Source: G963555815 sp965249615 [NCBI: bacterium]
GTDB lineage: Bacteria; UBA8248; JACPRG01
Direction: 5' to 3'
Length of the DNA stretch: 64,000 nucleotides
NCBI GenBank assembly: GCA_965249615.1
Contig: CBDFMI010000006.1
Location: 1 to 64,000 of the forward strand
This document shows, in pieces, positions 51,726-60,117 of this stretch. Within the stretch, counting starts at the first letter, position 1; every line of letters begins with the position of its first letter. The notes under the pieces are model-generated. The model was not told the origin of the DNA, searched no databases, and was given only the letters and a program-made list of their open reading frames with translations. The position numbers and the translations under genes are program-made.

Positions 51726-52763
51726 ATGGCGAAGATCTTACAATTTCTTCTTTTGGTCACCCTCCTTGCCCTCTTCCTTGGGCCGGCCCCTGGCTTGGCC
51801 GAAAGGGATGAGCCAGTCCAGGTGAAATTTGCCACCCTCGCCCCCGAGGGCACCACCTGGATGAAGGTGATGCGGGAATTGGCAAAGGAGGTCGAGGAGG
51901 AGAGCGGCGGAGAGCTGCACTTTCGCTTCTTTCCAGGGGGAGTCATGGGGGATGAGAAAGACGTGGTCCGGAAGATCCGGATCGGGCAGCTCCACAGCGC
52001 CGGGTTCTCGGGCGTGGGCCTGGGGGAAATCCTCCCAGAGGTGAGGATTCTTGAGCTTCCCTTCCTCTTCTTGCGCTACGAGGAAGCGGACTTTGTCCGG
52101 GACCGGATCGAGCCCCGCCTGAGGCGTGGGCTGGAAGAGAAGGGGTTTGTCCTCCTCGGGTGGGCGGAGGTGGGATTCGTCAACTTCTTCTCCAAGCACC
52201 CCATCCACCGGCGGGAGGATCTGGCAGGCCGCAAGATCTTCATGTGGGCGGGAGACCCCCTGGCGAAGGCCTACTTTGACGCCCTGGACCTCGCCCCCAT
52301 CCCCCTCGGCGTCCCCGAGGTCTTGACTTCCCTTCAGACGGGTCTCGTCGACACCGTCTACACCTCCCCTCTTGCCGCCGTCGCCCTCCAGTGGTTCACC
52401 CGCGTGAACTACATGACGAGCCTTCCCGTCTCCAACGCCACCGGGGCCGTCCTCATGTCAAAGAAGGTGTTTGACGAGCTCTCTGAGGAGACCCAAATGC
52501 TCCTGATGAGCCGGGCAAGATATCATCTGGATCGCCTGATTCGCCTCACCCGGGAAGAAAACGATCGGGCGGTCTTGGTCATTCAAAAGGAGGGGATCGA
52601 GCTCCTGCCCCTGCCCCCCCCTGAGGAACTGGAGGCCTTCCTGGACGTGGGACGTTCGACCTGGGACCGGCTGGCCGGAGACCTCTTTCCCAAAGACCTT
52701 CTGGAAGAAGTTCTGGACGCCCTGGCCGAGTATCGGGCGAGTTCCCCCGGGCCCTCTCGGTGA
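51726..52763 (+). CDS. TRAP transporter substrate-binding protein (TatP/DctP family)
   Basis: 345 residues with a Sec signal cut near GLAE. VQVKFATLAPEGTTWMKVMR, GVMGDEKDVVRKIRIGQLHS and LPFLFLRYEEADFVRDRI are DctP motifs. At the conserved G-x-K-[IL]-R site, where Arg normally clamps a carboxylate, the sequence is GRKIFMW, with Phe at residue 172. With TatT upstream this fits the TatP subgroup, which probably binds a ligand other than a simple dicarboxylate. Overlaps the next gene by four bases. Confidence 0.92.
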   Translation: MAKILQFLLLVTLLALFLGPAPGLAERDEPVQVKFATLAPEGTTWMKVMRELAKEVEEESGGELHFRFFPGGVMGDEKDVVRKIRIGQLHSAGFSGVGLGEILPEVRILELPFLFLRYEEADFVRDRIEPRLRRGLEEKGFVLLGWAEVGFVNFFSKHPIHRREDLAGRKIFMWAGDPLAKAYFDALDLAPIPLGVPEVLTSLQTGLVDTVYTSPLAAVALQWFTRVNYMTSLPVSNATGAVLMSKKVFDELSEETQMLLMSRARYHLDRLIRLTREENDRAVLVIQKEGIELLPLPPPEELEAFLDVGRSTWDRLAGDLFPKDLLEEVLDALAEYRASSPGPSR

Positions 52764-53254
52764 GACGCCTCCTCGCCTTTGAAAAAGCCCTTGGCCGCCT
52801 GGAAGGGTTCATCCTGGTGCTCTTCCTCGCGACAATGGTGGGCCTCTCTTTTCTCCAGGTAATCCTTCGAAACTTCTTTGAGACCTCCCTGCCGAACGCC
52901 GACATCCTGCTGAGACACCTGGTTCTCTGGGTGGCCTTTTTGGGCGCCTCTCTGGCCACCCAGGGGGGCCGCCACATCCGAATCGACATCCTGCCGAAAC
53001 TTCTAACGGGCCGCGGTCGGGCCGTCCTCGAGGTCATCGCCCGAGGGGGGGCGGCCGTCGTATCCGCCCTCCTCACGCGAGCTGCCTTTCGGCTCGTCCT
53101 GGTGGAGCGAGAGGCGGGGAGCATCCTCCTCGCCGGAGTGCCCACCTGGGTCTTTCAGGTCATCATCCCCATTGGCCTTCTGCTCATCACCTTTCGGTTT
53201 TCCCTTAGAACACTAGAGGGAGTCCTGGCGCTTCGGCGCCCGCGAGGCGAGTGA
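52760..53254 (+). CDS. TRAP transporter small permease subunit (DctQ-like)
   Basis: 164 residues, four membrane helices: LEGFILVLFLATMVGLSFLQ, LLRHLVLWVAFLGASLATQG, AVVSALLTRAAFRLVLVERE and VFQVIIPIGLLLITFRFSL. TQGGRHIRIDILPKLL is the typical DctQ loop. Coupled to both neighbours by ATGA/GTGATG overlaps. Confidence 0.92.
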   Translation: MRRLLAFEKALGRLEGFILVLFLATMVGLSFLQVILRNFFETSLPNADILLRHLVLWVAFLGASLATQGGRHIRIDILPKLLTGRGRAVLEVIARGGAAVVSALLTRAAFRLVLVEREAGSILLAGVPTWVFQVIIPIGLLLITFRFSLRTLEGVLALRRPRGE

Positions 53255-54516
53255 TGGGGGTCTTCCTCCTGGTGGTTTTGGCCCTCGCCGGGGCCCCCCT
53301 GTTCACCGTCATCGGCGGCGCTGCCCTCCTCGGTTTCCATGGGCTGTCCATTGACCCCGCGGCCGTCATGGTGGAGCTCTACCGGATGGCGAGCGCTCCG
53401 ACCCTTCTCGCCATCCCCCTCTTCACCTTTGCCGGCTACCTCCTGGCCGAGAGCCAGGCCCCGCGGCGTCTCCTCGACCTCTCCCGGGCGCTTCTCGGCT
53501 GGCTCCCAGGAGGGGTGGCCGTAGTGAGCCTGGGCACCGCCGCCGTCTTCACGGCCTTTAGCGGCGCCTCCGGGATCACCATCGTGGCCCTCGGGGGACT
53601 CCTCCTCCCCATCCTCCTCAAGGAGGCATACTCCGAACGTTTTTCCCTGGGGCTCGTGACAACCTCGGGAAGCCTGGGGCTTCTCTTCCCGCCGAGCCTC
53701 CCCCTCATCCTCTACGGCCTCGTGGCGCAGACCGACGTGAACCAGCTTTTCGTCGCGGGCATCCTGCCGGGGGTCCTTATCCTTTTCATCCTCTCGGCCT
53801 ATTGCCTTCGGTCCGGCACCGCTCTCAGGCGGAGGCCCTTTTCGATCTGGGAGGCCGCGCGGGCGCTTCGGGCGGCCGGCTGGGAAGTCCCCCTCGCCCC
53901 CCTCGTCCTCGGCGGGATCTACGGCGGCTACTTCACCGTTACAGAGGCCGCAGCTGTCGCCGCCTTCTACCTCCTTGTGGTCGAAGTCTTTATCTACCGG
54001 GACCTCAGTTTTCGCCGCGACCTCCCCCGCGTCATGCGCGAGAGCATGATCCTGGTCGGGGGGATTCTTCTCATCCTGGGAATGGCCCTCGGGCTCACGA
54101 ATTACCTCATCGACCAGGAGGTCCCCATGCGCATCCTGGAGGTCATGAGGTCAACCCTGACAAACCGGGTCTTCTTCCTCCTTGCCCTCAACCTTTTTCT
54201 CCTGGTGGTGGGGTCCCTCATGGACATCTTCTCGGCCATCATCATCGTCGTCCCCCTCATCACCCCCATCGCCCGCGAATTCGGCGTCGATCCCGTCCAC
54301 CTGGGGATCATCTTTCTCACGAACCTGGAGATCGGCTATTTGACTCCCCCGGTGGGGTTGAACCTCTTCATCGCCGGCTTCAGGTTCAATCGGCCCATCA
54401 CAGAGCTCTACCGGGCTTCTCTCCCCTTTCTCGGCCTCCTTCTCGTGGCCCTCCTCATCATTACCTTCTGGCCCGATTTGAGCCTCGTCCTGGTCCGCTG
54501 GATCTGGGGAAACTAA
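53251..54516 (+). CDS. TRAP transporter large permease subunit (DctM-like)
   Basis: 421 residues with 11-12 membrane helices. AIPLFTFAGYLLAESQAPRR, FTAFSGASGITIVALGGLLL, TTSGSLGLLFPPSLPLILYG and GIIFLTNLEIGYLTPPVGLN are hallmark DctM segments carrying the Na+ sites. It completes a tatT-P-Q-M operon. Confidence 0.94.
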   Translation: MMGVFLLVVLALAGAPLFTVIGGAALLGFHGLSIDPAAVMVELYRMASAPTLLAIPLFTFAGYLLAESQAPRRLLDLSRALLGWLPGGVAVVSLGTAAVFTAFSGASGITIVALGGLLLPILLKEAYSERFSLGLVTTSGSLGLLFPPSLPLILYGLVAQTDVNQLFVAGILPGVLILFILSAYCLRSGTALRRRPFSIWEAARALRAAGWEVPLAPLVLGGIYGGYFTVTEAAAVAAFYLLVVEVFIYRDLSFRRDLPRVMRESMILVGGILLILGMALGLTNYLIDQEVPMRILEVMRSTLTNRVFFLLALNLFLLVVGSLMDIFSAIIIVVPLITPIAREFGVDPVHLGIIFLTNLEIGYLTPPVGLNLFIAGFRFNRPITELYRASLPFLGLLLVALLIITFWPDLSLVLVRWIWGN

Positions 54517-54593
54517 AAGATTTGAAAGGTGGATAAAGGGCCAGGCATGATCAATGAGAGAGTCCCCCCGGTCATCTTCTGAGGAGAGGCATC

Positions 54594-55220
54594 ATGGACA
54601 CCCTCCCTGCGGAAAGCGCGGCGTTCATTCGGGATCTACACCAAAGGCTTATTCGCAACGCGAGAGATCTGATCGGCGACGCCGTCTTTCTTTTCGAGAA
54701 AGGTTCTTTTCCCCGGGCGGCCTTTCTGGCCCTGTCAGCCATTGAGGAGGTGTCCAAGTTGAGCCGGCTTCGACGCCCCTTCCTCCTCCTGCGAAACCGC
54801 CAAGATCTGGATGCCGCACTCTCCGAAATCGATGGCATCCTGACGGAGCTTCGGACGGTCCGAACCACGTCCCTGGAAGCCCCAAGGGTCGAGCGCGGCC
54901 AGGAGTGGCGGCACTCCCTTGACCCCCTCTCTCTCCTGGTCCACCTGCGGGGGCGGGAGGACCTGGCCGAGCGCAGGCGCTCCAGCCTCGAGGTGGACGC
55001 GGACCCCTCCCAAGGCCTGGTCTTCGACCCGGCTGAGCAGGTCCAAAGAGAGGAGGCCTATTACTTCATCTGGGTCGCCTTCGAGACTGTCGGCGAGTAT
55101 GCCGAGAAGGCCTATCACCCTTTCCCTTTAACGGACCCCTATGACCCAGAGAGTTTTGGACTTTGGAGGGAGTTGGTGAGGGGGCGAGCAGAGTTCGTGC
55201 AAAGGTACGCAGACCGTTGA
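54594..55220 (+). CDS. AbiV-family abortive-infection-like protein
   Basis: 208 residues, GAGGAGAGGC before the ATG. RNARDLIGDAVFLFEKGSFP followed by AFLALSAIEEVSKLSRLRRP is the HEPN-like helical opening shared by AbiV proteins; in lactococci AbiV blocks phage translation. The C-terminal half (EEAYYFIWVAFETVGEYAEK) is also helical. It follows the TRAP genes by 77 bases and converges with rtcA. A defence role is inferred from the family only; some members are simply unannotated HEPN proteins. Confidence 0.7.
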   Translation: MDTLPAESAAFIRDLHQRLIRNARDLIGDAVFLFEKGSFPRAAFLALSAIEEVSKLSRLRRPFLLLRNRQDLDAALSEIDGILTELRTVRTTSLEAPRVERGQEWRHSLDPLSLLVHLRGREDLAERRRSSLEVDADPSQGLVFDPAEQVQREEAYYFIWVAFETVGEYAEKAYHPFPLTDPYDPESFGLWRELVRGRAEFVQRYADR

Positions 55221-55239
55221 GATACAGGGAGCGGTGGCG

Positions 55240-56427
55240 TCAACCCTGTCTAGAGGGCCTTTGATATTTTATGCCCCGCACACCGATGGTGCCGGGCTTC
55301 CCTTCCTTACCCTTGATGACAAACTCGACCGGGAGAATTTTCTCGGTGACCCAGATCTGCGTCAGAAGATGAGAGGTGATCCGGGAGGTCTTGAAGATCG
55401 TCTCTCCCTCGGCAAGGGCGGCGTAGAGGATGGCCTGGTCAGCCAGATAGGGGTCCAGGGCCGCTCCTGTCCCGTGGTGTGCCAGGAAGGCACTGGTGGC
55501 CTCGTCGGCCACCCGCTCGGCCGTCTTCCCCCGTTCTCCGATTGAACAAAAGCCGGCCACCGACCGCTCGTAGCGGGCGAGGAAGAATAGGCATGTGCCG
55601 GGACCCTTTGCCGGCGGGAAGAGGACCTGGATCTCAGGCTCCCCGTCGAAATGGCCTTCCTGCCCATTTCGAGGCCCCTCTTCGGAGAGCGTGCCAACCG
55701 TCCCGCCAAGCCCTGAGCTGGGTCTCGCAAGGGCCTGGGCCTTTGCCTCCACCTGAAGGGGTGTGAGGGCGGCCCGAAGGCGCGTGAGAGAGCGGTGGCG
55801 CTGGCGCTTCGCGATGGAAGGGGAAAGGTTGGAGACGGCCGAAAACCCTTTGAGTTCAAGGAGCGCACCCCGCTCAGTCCACTGGACAGCCCTTAGACGT
55901 TCAACGGGCTCAACCCAGATCGCCGCCTTTCCGCCCCCCTGGGGATACCACCCCCACTGCTCCAGCGAGAGCTTTCCCTGAGCCCCGAACTCCGACACCA
56001 TAGGCCAGAAGACCTCGCTGAGGTAGTGAAAGGGCGGACTCCAGGCCGTGTGGGTTCCTCCGTGAATAGAGACGGCGGACGGGGAATCGGCGAAGAGGAG
56101 AAGAGGGGCGATGCACTGAAAGATGAGGCCCGTCGCCCCGGCGCTCGTCTGCCCCGCTGCGACATCGAATCGGTAGCGGCCTCCTCGAATCTGTTGAGGC
56201 TGAAAGCCCACTTCTGTTGAGCCGAGCTCCGCCCCCTCGAGTCGCCCACCGCTAATGGCTTCCACCGCCCGGGTCGCGGCCAGGTGCTGGGCTCGAAGGC
56301 CGGGCCGTTTTCGGCTCTTGCGGACGTTGAAGATCCACACGGACTCCCCCATGAGCGCCGAGAGGCACAGGGCCGTCCGCAGGATCTGACCCCCGCCCTC
56401 GCCTTGACCCCCATCAATCTCGATCAA
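55240..56427 (-). CDS. rtcA: RNA 3'-terminal phosphate cyclase
   Basis: 395 residues, longer than the usual ~340. IEIDGGQGEGGGQILRTALC, RPGLRAQHLAATRAVEAISG and LFADSPSAVSIHGGTHTAWS mark the family; the catalytic His is in RITSHLLTQIWVTE near residue 365. The extra length is an insertion around SSGLGGTVGTLSEEGPRNGQ. It converts RNA 3'-phosphate to a 2',3'-cyclic phosphate with ATP. No rtcB or RtcR is adjacent. Confidence 0.93.
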   Translation of the reverse strand: MIEIDGGQGEGGGQILRTALCLSALMGESVWIFNVRKSRKRPGLRAQHLAATRAVEAISGGRLEGAELGSTEVGFQPQQIRGGRYRFDVAAGQTSAGATGLIFQCIAPLLLFADSPSAVSIHGGTHTAWSPPFHYLSEVFWPMVSEFGAQGKLSLEQWGWYPQGGGKAAIWVEPVERLRAVQWTERGALLELKGFSAVSNLSPSIAKRQRHRSLTRLRAALTPLQVEAKAQALARPSSGLGGTVGTLSEEGPRNGQEGHFDGEPEIQVLFPPAKGPGTCLFFLARYERSVAGFCSIGERGKTAERVADEATSAFLAHHGTGAALDPYLADQAILYAALAEGETIFKTSRITSHLLTQIWVTEKILPVEFVIKGKEGKPGTIGVRGIKYQRPSRQG

Positions 56428-56747
56428 GGATTTCTTCCTCTCGCTTAAGGAGACCCGAAACCCCCACCCCGAGAGGCCCAGGCACTCACGTTTTCCTTTT
56501 TCTTACAACTTTTTTACGGCCTTTCTTACAACATAGTTCCTGGACCTGTCGCTGGCAAAGGTTCCTTCACCAGACGGGGAGGGCAACGGGAAATTTGACT
56601 GTAACCTATTGAAAAATATCTACTTTTGTTCGAATCAGGGCGTTGCCCCTTGGACGTGTCGCGCCCCAGCTCCCTTTGGTAGGGCACCCCCTTGATGTGG
56701 GAAGTTTTTGAGCGCCGGTTTTCGTCTCAAAAAGCTTTTGATAAGGC

Positions 56748-56776
56748 TTGACAAAAAGCATGATATAGACTAATTG
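56748..56776 (+). promoter_or_regulatory. Promoter of the DtxR-family regulator
   Basis: TTGACA (56748-56753), 17-base spacer, TAATTG (56771-56776), directly followed by the operator. Confidence 0.55.
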
Positions 56777-56780
56777 AAAG

Positions 56781-56796
56781 TTTAGGTTAGTCTAAA
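56781..56796. promoter_or_regulatory. DtxR/IdeR-type operator
   Basis: TTTAGGTTAGTCTAAA is close to the DtxR consensus (TTAGGTTAGSCTAACCTAA) and has TTTAG/CTAAA arms. It sits just after the -10, where bound repressor would block transcription, so the regulator probably controls itself and the metal genes behind it. Confidence 0.7.
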
Positions 56797-56821
56797 TTCT
56801 GTTCTGCCTGAGGGGGCCGCC

Positions 56822-57487
56822 TTGGTGCTCAGTAGGCAACTTGAAGATTACGTAAAGGGCATATTCGTCCTTCAAGAGGAGTCGGAGACCGGCCTGGTCG
56901 CCACCACGGCACTGGCCAAGCGGCTCAAAGTTTCCTCGGCCTCAGTCACAAGCATGTTGAAGAAGCTGAAACAAATGAAACTCGCCCAGTACACCCCTTA
57001 CAAGGGTGTGCGTCTGACACAGGGGGGAGAGAAAATTGCGTTGGAGATCTTGAGACACCACCGCCTCCTAGAGCTCTACCTCGCTGAGGTGGTGGGGATG
57101 CCCTGGGATCAGGTCCACGACGAGGCCGAGATTCTCGAGCACGCCCTTTCAGAGGAGTTGGAGGCCATTCTCTTTGAAAAGCTGGGACGGCCGAAGGCAG
57201 ACCCCCACGGGGACCCCATTCCGGCCGACGACGGAACGTTAGAAACCCCTGCCTCGACGGCCTTGGCTGAAGCCGAGGCGGGGACCAGCCGGAAGATCAT
57301 CCGAGTCGGGAACGACGACCCAAAGATCCTGAGATACCTTGGAAGCCTTGGGCTGATACCGGGCGTGAAGCTAGAAATCTTGGAGAAGCTCCCCTTCAAT
57401 GGGCCCGTCAAGATTCGCGTAGGGGACGAGGAACATTCCCTGGGACGCGAGCTCTCCCAAGAGATCTTTGTCTCGAGGCCAGCCTGA
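56822..57487 (+). CDS. DtxR/MntR-family metal-dependent repressor
   Basis: 221 residues (TTG at 56822; GTG at 56825 equally possible). An N-terminal winged HTH (EDYVKGIFVLQEESETGLVA, LAKRLKVSSASVTSMLKKLK) and the dimerisation/metal domain (ILRHHRLLELYLAEVVGMPW, DEAEILEHALSEELEAILFE, GRPKADPHGDPIP) are standard; an SH3-like FeoA domain ends it (LGLIPGVKLEILEKLPFNGP). Such repressors sense Fe(II) or Mn(II). An operator lies at its promoter and a metal-linked operon follows 25 bases after its stop. Confidence 0.93.
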   Translation: MVLSRQLEDYVKGIFVLQEESETGLVATTALAKRLKVSSASVTSMLKKLKQMKLAQYTPYKGVRLTQGGEKIALEILRHHRLLELYLAEVVGMPWDQVHDEAEILEHALSEELEAILFEKLGRPKADPHGDPIPADDGTLETPASTALAEAEAGTSRKIIRVGNDDPKILRYLGSLGLIPGVKLEILEKLPFNGPVKIRVGDEEHSLGRELSQEIFVSRPA

Positions 57488-57512
57488 GGGCTGGCCTCGC
57501 TGAGAGGAAACT

Positions 57513-58526
57513 ATGTCTAGGTGGGGAATCTCGAGAAGGAATTTTTTGAGGTTTGGAGGATTTGCGGGTCTCTTGGGCGCGGGGACCGTCCTGGGCGGCC
57601 GAGGGGCAATGGGCGCCGGGGAGCAGAAGGCCATCAAGAAGCCGAGAGACCCTTCTCTTATCGCCTCGGCCCACACGGGACCGGGGATGAACCCCGGGAA
57701 ATTCCTGGAGAACTTTGACTACGGCAAGGTCTCACAGCTCCCAGACGGAAGGACGCTGCGAGAGTACGAGATCACCGCCGAGGACAAAGAGGTGGTCGTC
57801 GCCCAGGGGGTCAAGTTTCCCGCCTGGACGTTGAACGGATTTGTGCCGGGGCCCACACTCAGGGCGACCGAGGGGGACCGTCTTCGTATCCACTTCCGAA
57901 ACCTGAGCTCTCAGTTTCACACCCTGCATTTTCACGCCATCCATCCCGCCCAGATGGACGGGGTCTTCGAGGTGGTCCCCCCCCGGGGAGGGACTTTTGT
58001 CTACGAGTTCGACGCAGAGCCTTTTGGGATCCACCTCTACCACTGCCACATGACGCCCCTAAAAACCCACGTCATGAAAGGGACTTACGGGACCTTCATC
58101 ATCGACCCCAAGAAGGCCCGCCCGCCCGCCCGCGAGATGGTGATGATGATGAACGGGTTTGACACGAACTTCGACGAGGAAAACGAGTTCTACACCATAA
58201 ACGGCGTGGCCAACTTCTACAAAGACAACCCCATCAATATCCAGGTGAACGAGCTTGTCCGGATCTACCTGGTCAATATCACGGAGTTCGATCAGATCAA
58301 TTCGATGCACGTTCACGGCAACTTTTTCAAGCTCTACCGGACTGGAACCCGGCTGGACCACTACGAGTTCACCGACACGGTCATGCTCTGCCAGGGGGAG
58401 CGCGCCATCTTGGAGCTCACCTACAAATTCCCGGGGAAGTTCCTGTTCCACGCCCACCAATCCGAGTTTGCCGAGCTCGGCTGGATCGGAATCTTCAATG
58501 TCCATCCGGACCGGCCTGTGGCCTGA
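57513..58526 (+). CDS. Two-domain multicopper oxidase, Tat-exported
   Basis: 337 residues with a twin-arginine signal (SRRNFLRFGGFAGLLGAG). Copper motifs in order: HTLHFHAIHP, HLYHCHMTPLKTHVM (His-Cys-His with following His and Met, a type 1 plus trinuclear site), MHVHGNFF and FLFHAHQSEF. The second domain has HAH without Cys, so only domain 1 carries type 1 copper, the layout of type C two-domain oxidases. Likely activity is oxidation of a metal ion (Fe, Mn or Cu) or a small substrate with O2. Position behind a DtxR repressor and before a ZIP transporter favours metal oxidation. Confidence 0.85.
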   Translation: MSRWGISRRNFLRFGGFAGLLGAGTVLGGRGAMGAGEQKAIKKPRDPSLIASAHTGPGMNPGKFLENFDYGKVSQLPDGRTLREYEITAEDKEVVVAQGVKFPAWTLNGFVPGPTLRATEGDRLRIHFRNLSSQFHTLHFHAIHPAQMDGVFEVVPPRGGTFVYEFDAEPFGIHLYHCHMTPLKTHVMKGTYGTFIIDPKKARPPAREMVMMMNGFDTNFDEENEFYTINGVANFYKDNPINIQVNELVRIYLVNITEFDQINSMHVHGNFFKLYRTGTRLDHYEFTDTVMLCQGERAILELTYKFPGKFLFHAHQSEFAELGWIGIFNVHPDRPVA

Positions 58527-58550
58527 GGACGGCTCTAAAGGGGTTCAAAA

Positions 58551-59780
58551 ATGGTCCAAGAAAAAGAAATGCCGGCCCCCGCGACGGTGGCTGTTCGACG
58601 ATCGAGAATAGGGCTATATGCCCTGGGGCTTTTCCCCCTCCTCATCCTTGCGGCTATCGTCTACGTCTTTCTCACACAGGGCGCCTCCCTGGTGGGCACT
58701 CCTCCGGCCCCCCTGGACGCCCTCACCGAACTTGACTTTGAACGGGTTGTCCTCCAGCCCAACCAGATTGTCGTCCAGATCCGCAATACGGGGCCTGTCG
58801 AGGCCATCGTGGGTCAGGTGACGGTCAACGGGGCCTTGTGGGACTTCGCCATCTCTCCCTCAGACACTGTCCCCAGACTCCGCTCGGCCCTCCTCTCTCT
58901 CACTTACCCCTGGGTCGAAACCGAACCCCTGGAGATACAGATCATCACGTCAAACGGGATGACCTTTTCAAGGGCCATCGACATCCCGGTCGTGACGCCG
59001 ACCCTGGGCTGGCGGACTGCCGGAAATTTCGCCCTCCTCGGGGTTTACGCGGGCGTCATCCCCGTCTTCCTGGGACTCCTCTGGCTCCCTTTCCTCAGGC
59101 GCCTAAAGGGCCAATGGCTGAATTTCCTCATCAGCCTCACAGTGGGGATCCTGATCTTCTTGGGCGTGGACGTCCTCGTGGAAGGGTTTGAGGCGGCAGT
59201 GAAGGTGCCGGGGATATTCCGGGGGGTTGGGGTCCTCTCTATCGGTCTCATCATAGGGACCTTGGGGCTACTCGCCTTGGGGAAGGGCTGCCGCAGCTGG
59301 GGGCACAATCGATCCGTCGACTTCAACAGGCTCATCCTCGCCTACATGATCTCTGTCGGCATCGGCCTCCATAACTTCGGCGAGGGCCTTGCAATTGGCG
59401 CCGCCTTTATCCTGGGAGAGATCGCCCTGGGTGCCCTCCTGGTCGTCGGCTTCACCATCCACAATGCGACAGAAGGGTTCGGCATCCTGGGTCCGGTTTC
59501 ACGCCAAAGGGTCCCCTTCTTTCACCTCGTCAACTTCGGACTCATCGCTGGCGGCCCCACAGTGCTCGGAACCCTCATCGGGGGTTTCACTTACTATGAC
59601 GTCCTGGCGGCCTTCTTCTTCGCCCTGGGTGCCGGGGCCATCTTCTACGTGGTCTATGAGCTGTCGAATCTCATCGTGAAGGATGACGCCCCCGTCCGGG
59701 TCCATGTGATCAATCTCGGGGGCCTTCTGGCGGGCCTGCTCCTCATGTATGCAACCGGGCTTCTCGTGGTCACGGCCTGA
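58551..59780 (+). CDS. ZIP-family metal transporter with extra periplasmic domain
   Basis: 409 residues. One N-terminal helix (IGLYALGLFPLLILAAIVYV) leads to a beta-rich domain of ~130 residues outside the membrane (FERVVLQPNQIVVQIRNTGP, VEAIVGQVTVNGALWDF). ZIP helices follow from about residue 160, with the metal-site helices SVGIGLHNFGEGLAIGAAFI and GFTIHNATEGFGILGP. The extra domain is unusual for bacterial ZIP proteins, which are mostly ~260 residues. The neighbouring oxidase suggests they act together on one metal; direction and ion are not shown. Confidence 0.88.
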   Translation: MVQEKEMPAPATVAVRRSRIGLYALGLFPLLILAAIVYVFLTQGASLVGTPPAPLDALTELDFERVVLQPNQIVVQIRNTGPVEAIVGQVTVNGALWDFAISPSDTVPRLRSALLSLTYPWVETEPLEIQIITSNGMTFSRAIDIPVVTPTLGWRTAGNFALLGVYAGVIPVFLGLLWLPFLRRLKGQWLNFLISLTVGILIFLGVDVLVEGFEAAVKVPGIFRGVGVLSIGLIIGTLGLLALGKGCRSWGHNRSVDFNRLILAYMISVGIGLHNFGEGLAIGAAFILGEIALGALLVVGFTIHNATEGFGILGPVSRQRVPFFHLVNFGLIAGGPTVLGTLIGGFTYYDVLAAFFFALGAGAIFYVVYELSNLIVKDDAPVRVHVINLGGLLAGLLLMYATGLLVVTA

Positions 59781-59781
59781 G

Positions 59782-60117
59782 GTGGGCCAGGGAACCCGAA
59801 GGTTCATGGCCGCGAGCGTCGTGGTCTTTCTAGGGCTCGTGGGGTGCAGCAGCGAAAACTCGGCGCTCGAGCAGGGGGCCGGGATTTACGCCCAGAGGTG
59901 CCTCGCCTGCCACGGGCGGCAGGGCGGAGGGGATGGTCCCCAGACGGCCTTTCTCGGCGTGACGGTGCCTAACCTCAGGGAGAGCCTCTCCGTGAAACAG
60001 GATTCCGAGCTCCTCGCCATTATCTCCGGAGGAAAAAATCTCATGCCGGCCTTTGGTCCCGTCTTAACGGAGGCGCAGCAAAGAAGTGTCCTAAAGTTCG
60101 TTCGGAGCTTCAAATGA
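59782..60117 (+). CDS. c-type cytochrome, lipoprotein
   Basis: I prefer the GTG at 59782, next to the ZIP stop, because GQGTRRFMAASVVVFLGLVG-C then forms a normal lipoprotein signal; an ATG at 59806 is the alternative. The heme motif CLACHG follows (GAGIYAQRCLACHGRQGGGD), with the distal Met in KNLMPAFGP. It is a one-heme class I cytochrome of ~90 residues, which could take electrons from the oxidase partner. Its stop overlaps the SCO start. Confidence 0.9.
   Translation: MGQGTRRFMAASVVVFLGLVGCSSENSALEQGAGIYAQRCLACHGRQGGGDGPQTAFLGVTVPNLRESLSVKQDSELLAIISGGKNLMPAFGPVLTEAQQRSVLKFVRSFK

Larger units (their letters stand above)
56428..56821. other. Divergent control region of rtcA and the DtxR-family gene
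   Basis: Nearly 400 bases without a gene. The first ~90 next to rtcA contain T-rich CTTTTTCTTACAAC. The last ~75 hold the DtxR-type promoter and operator listed separately. GAAAATATCTACTTTTGTTCG near 56620 is AT-rich but not assigned. Confidence 0.5.
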
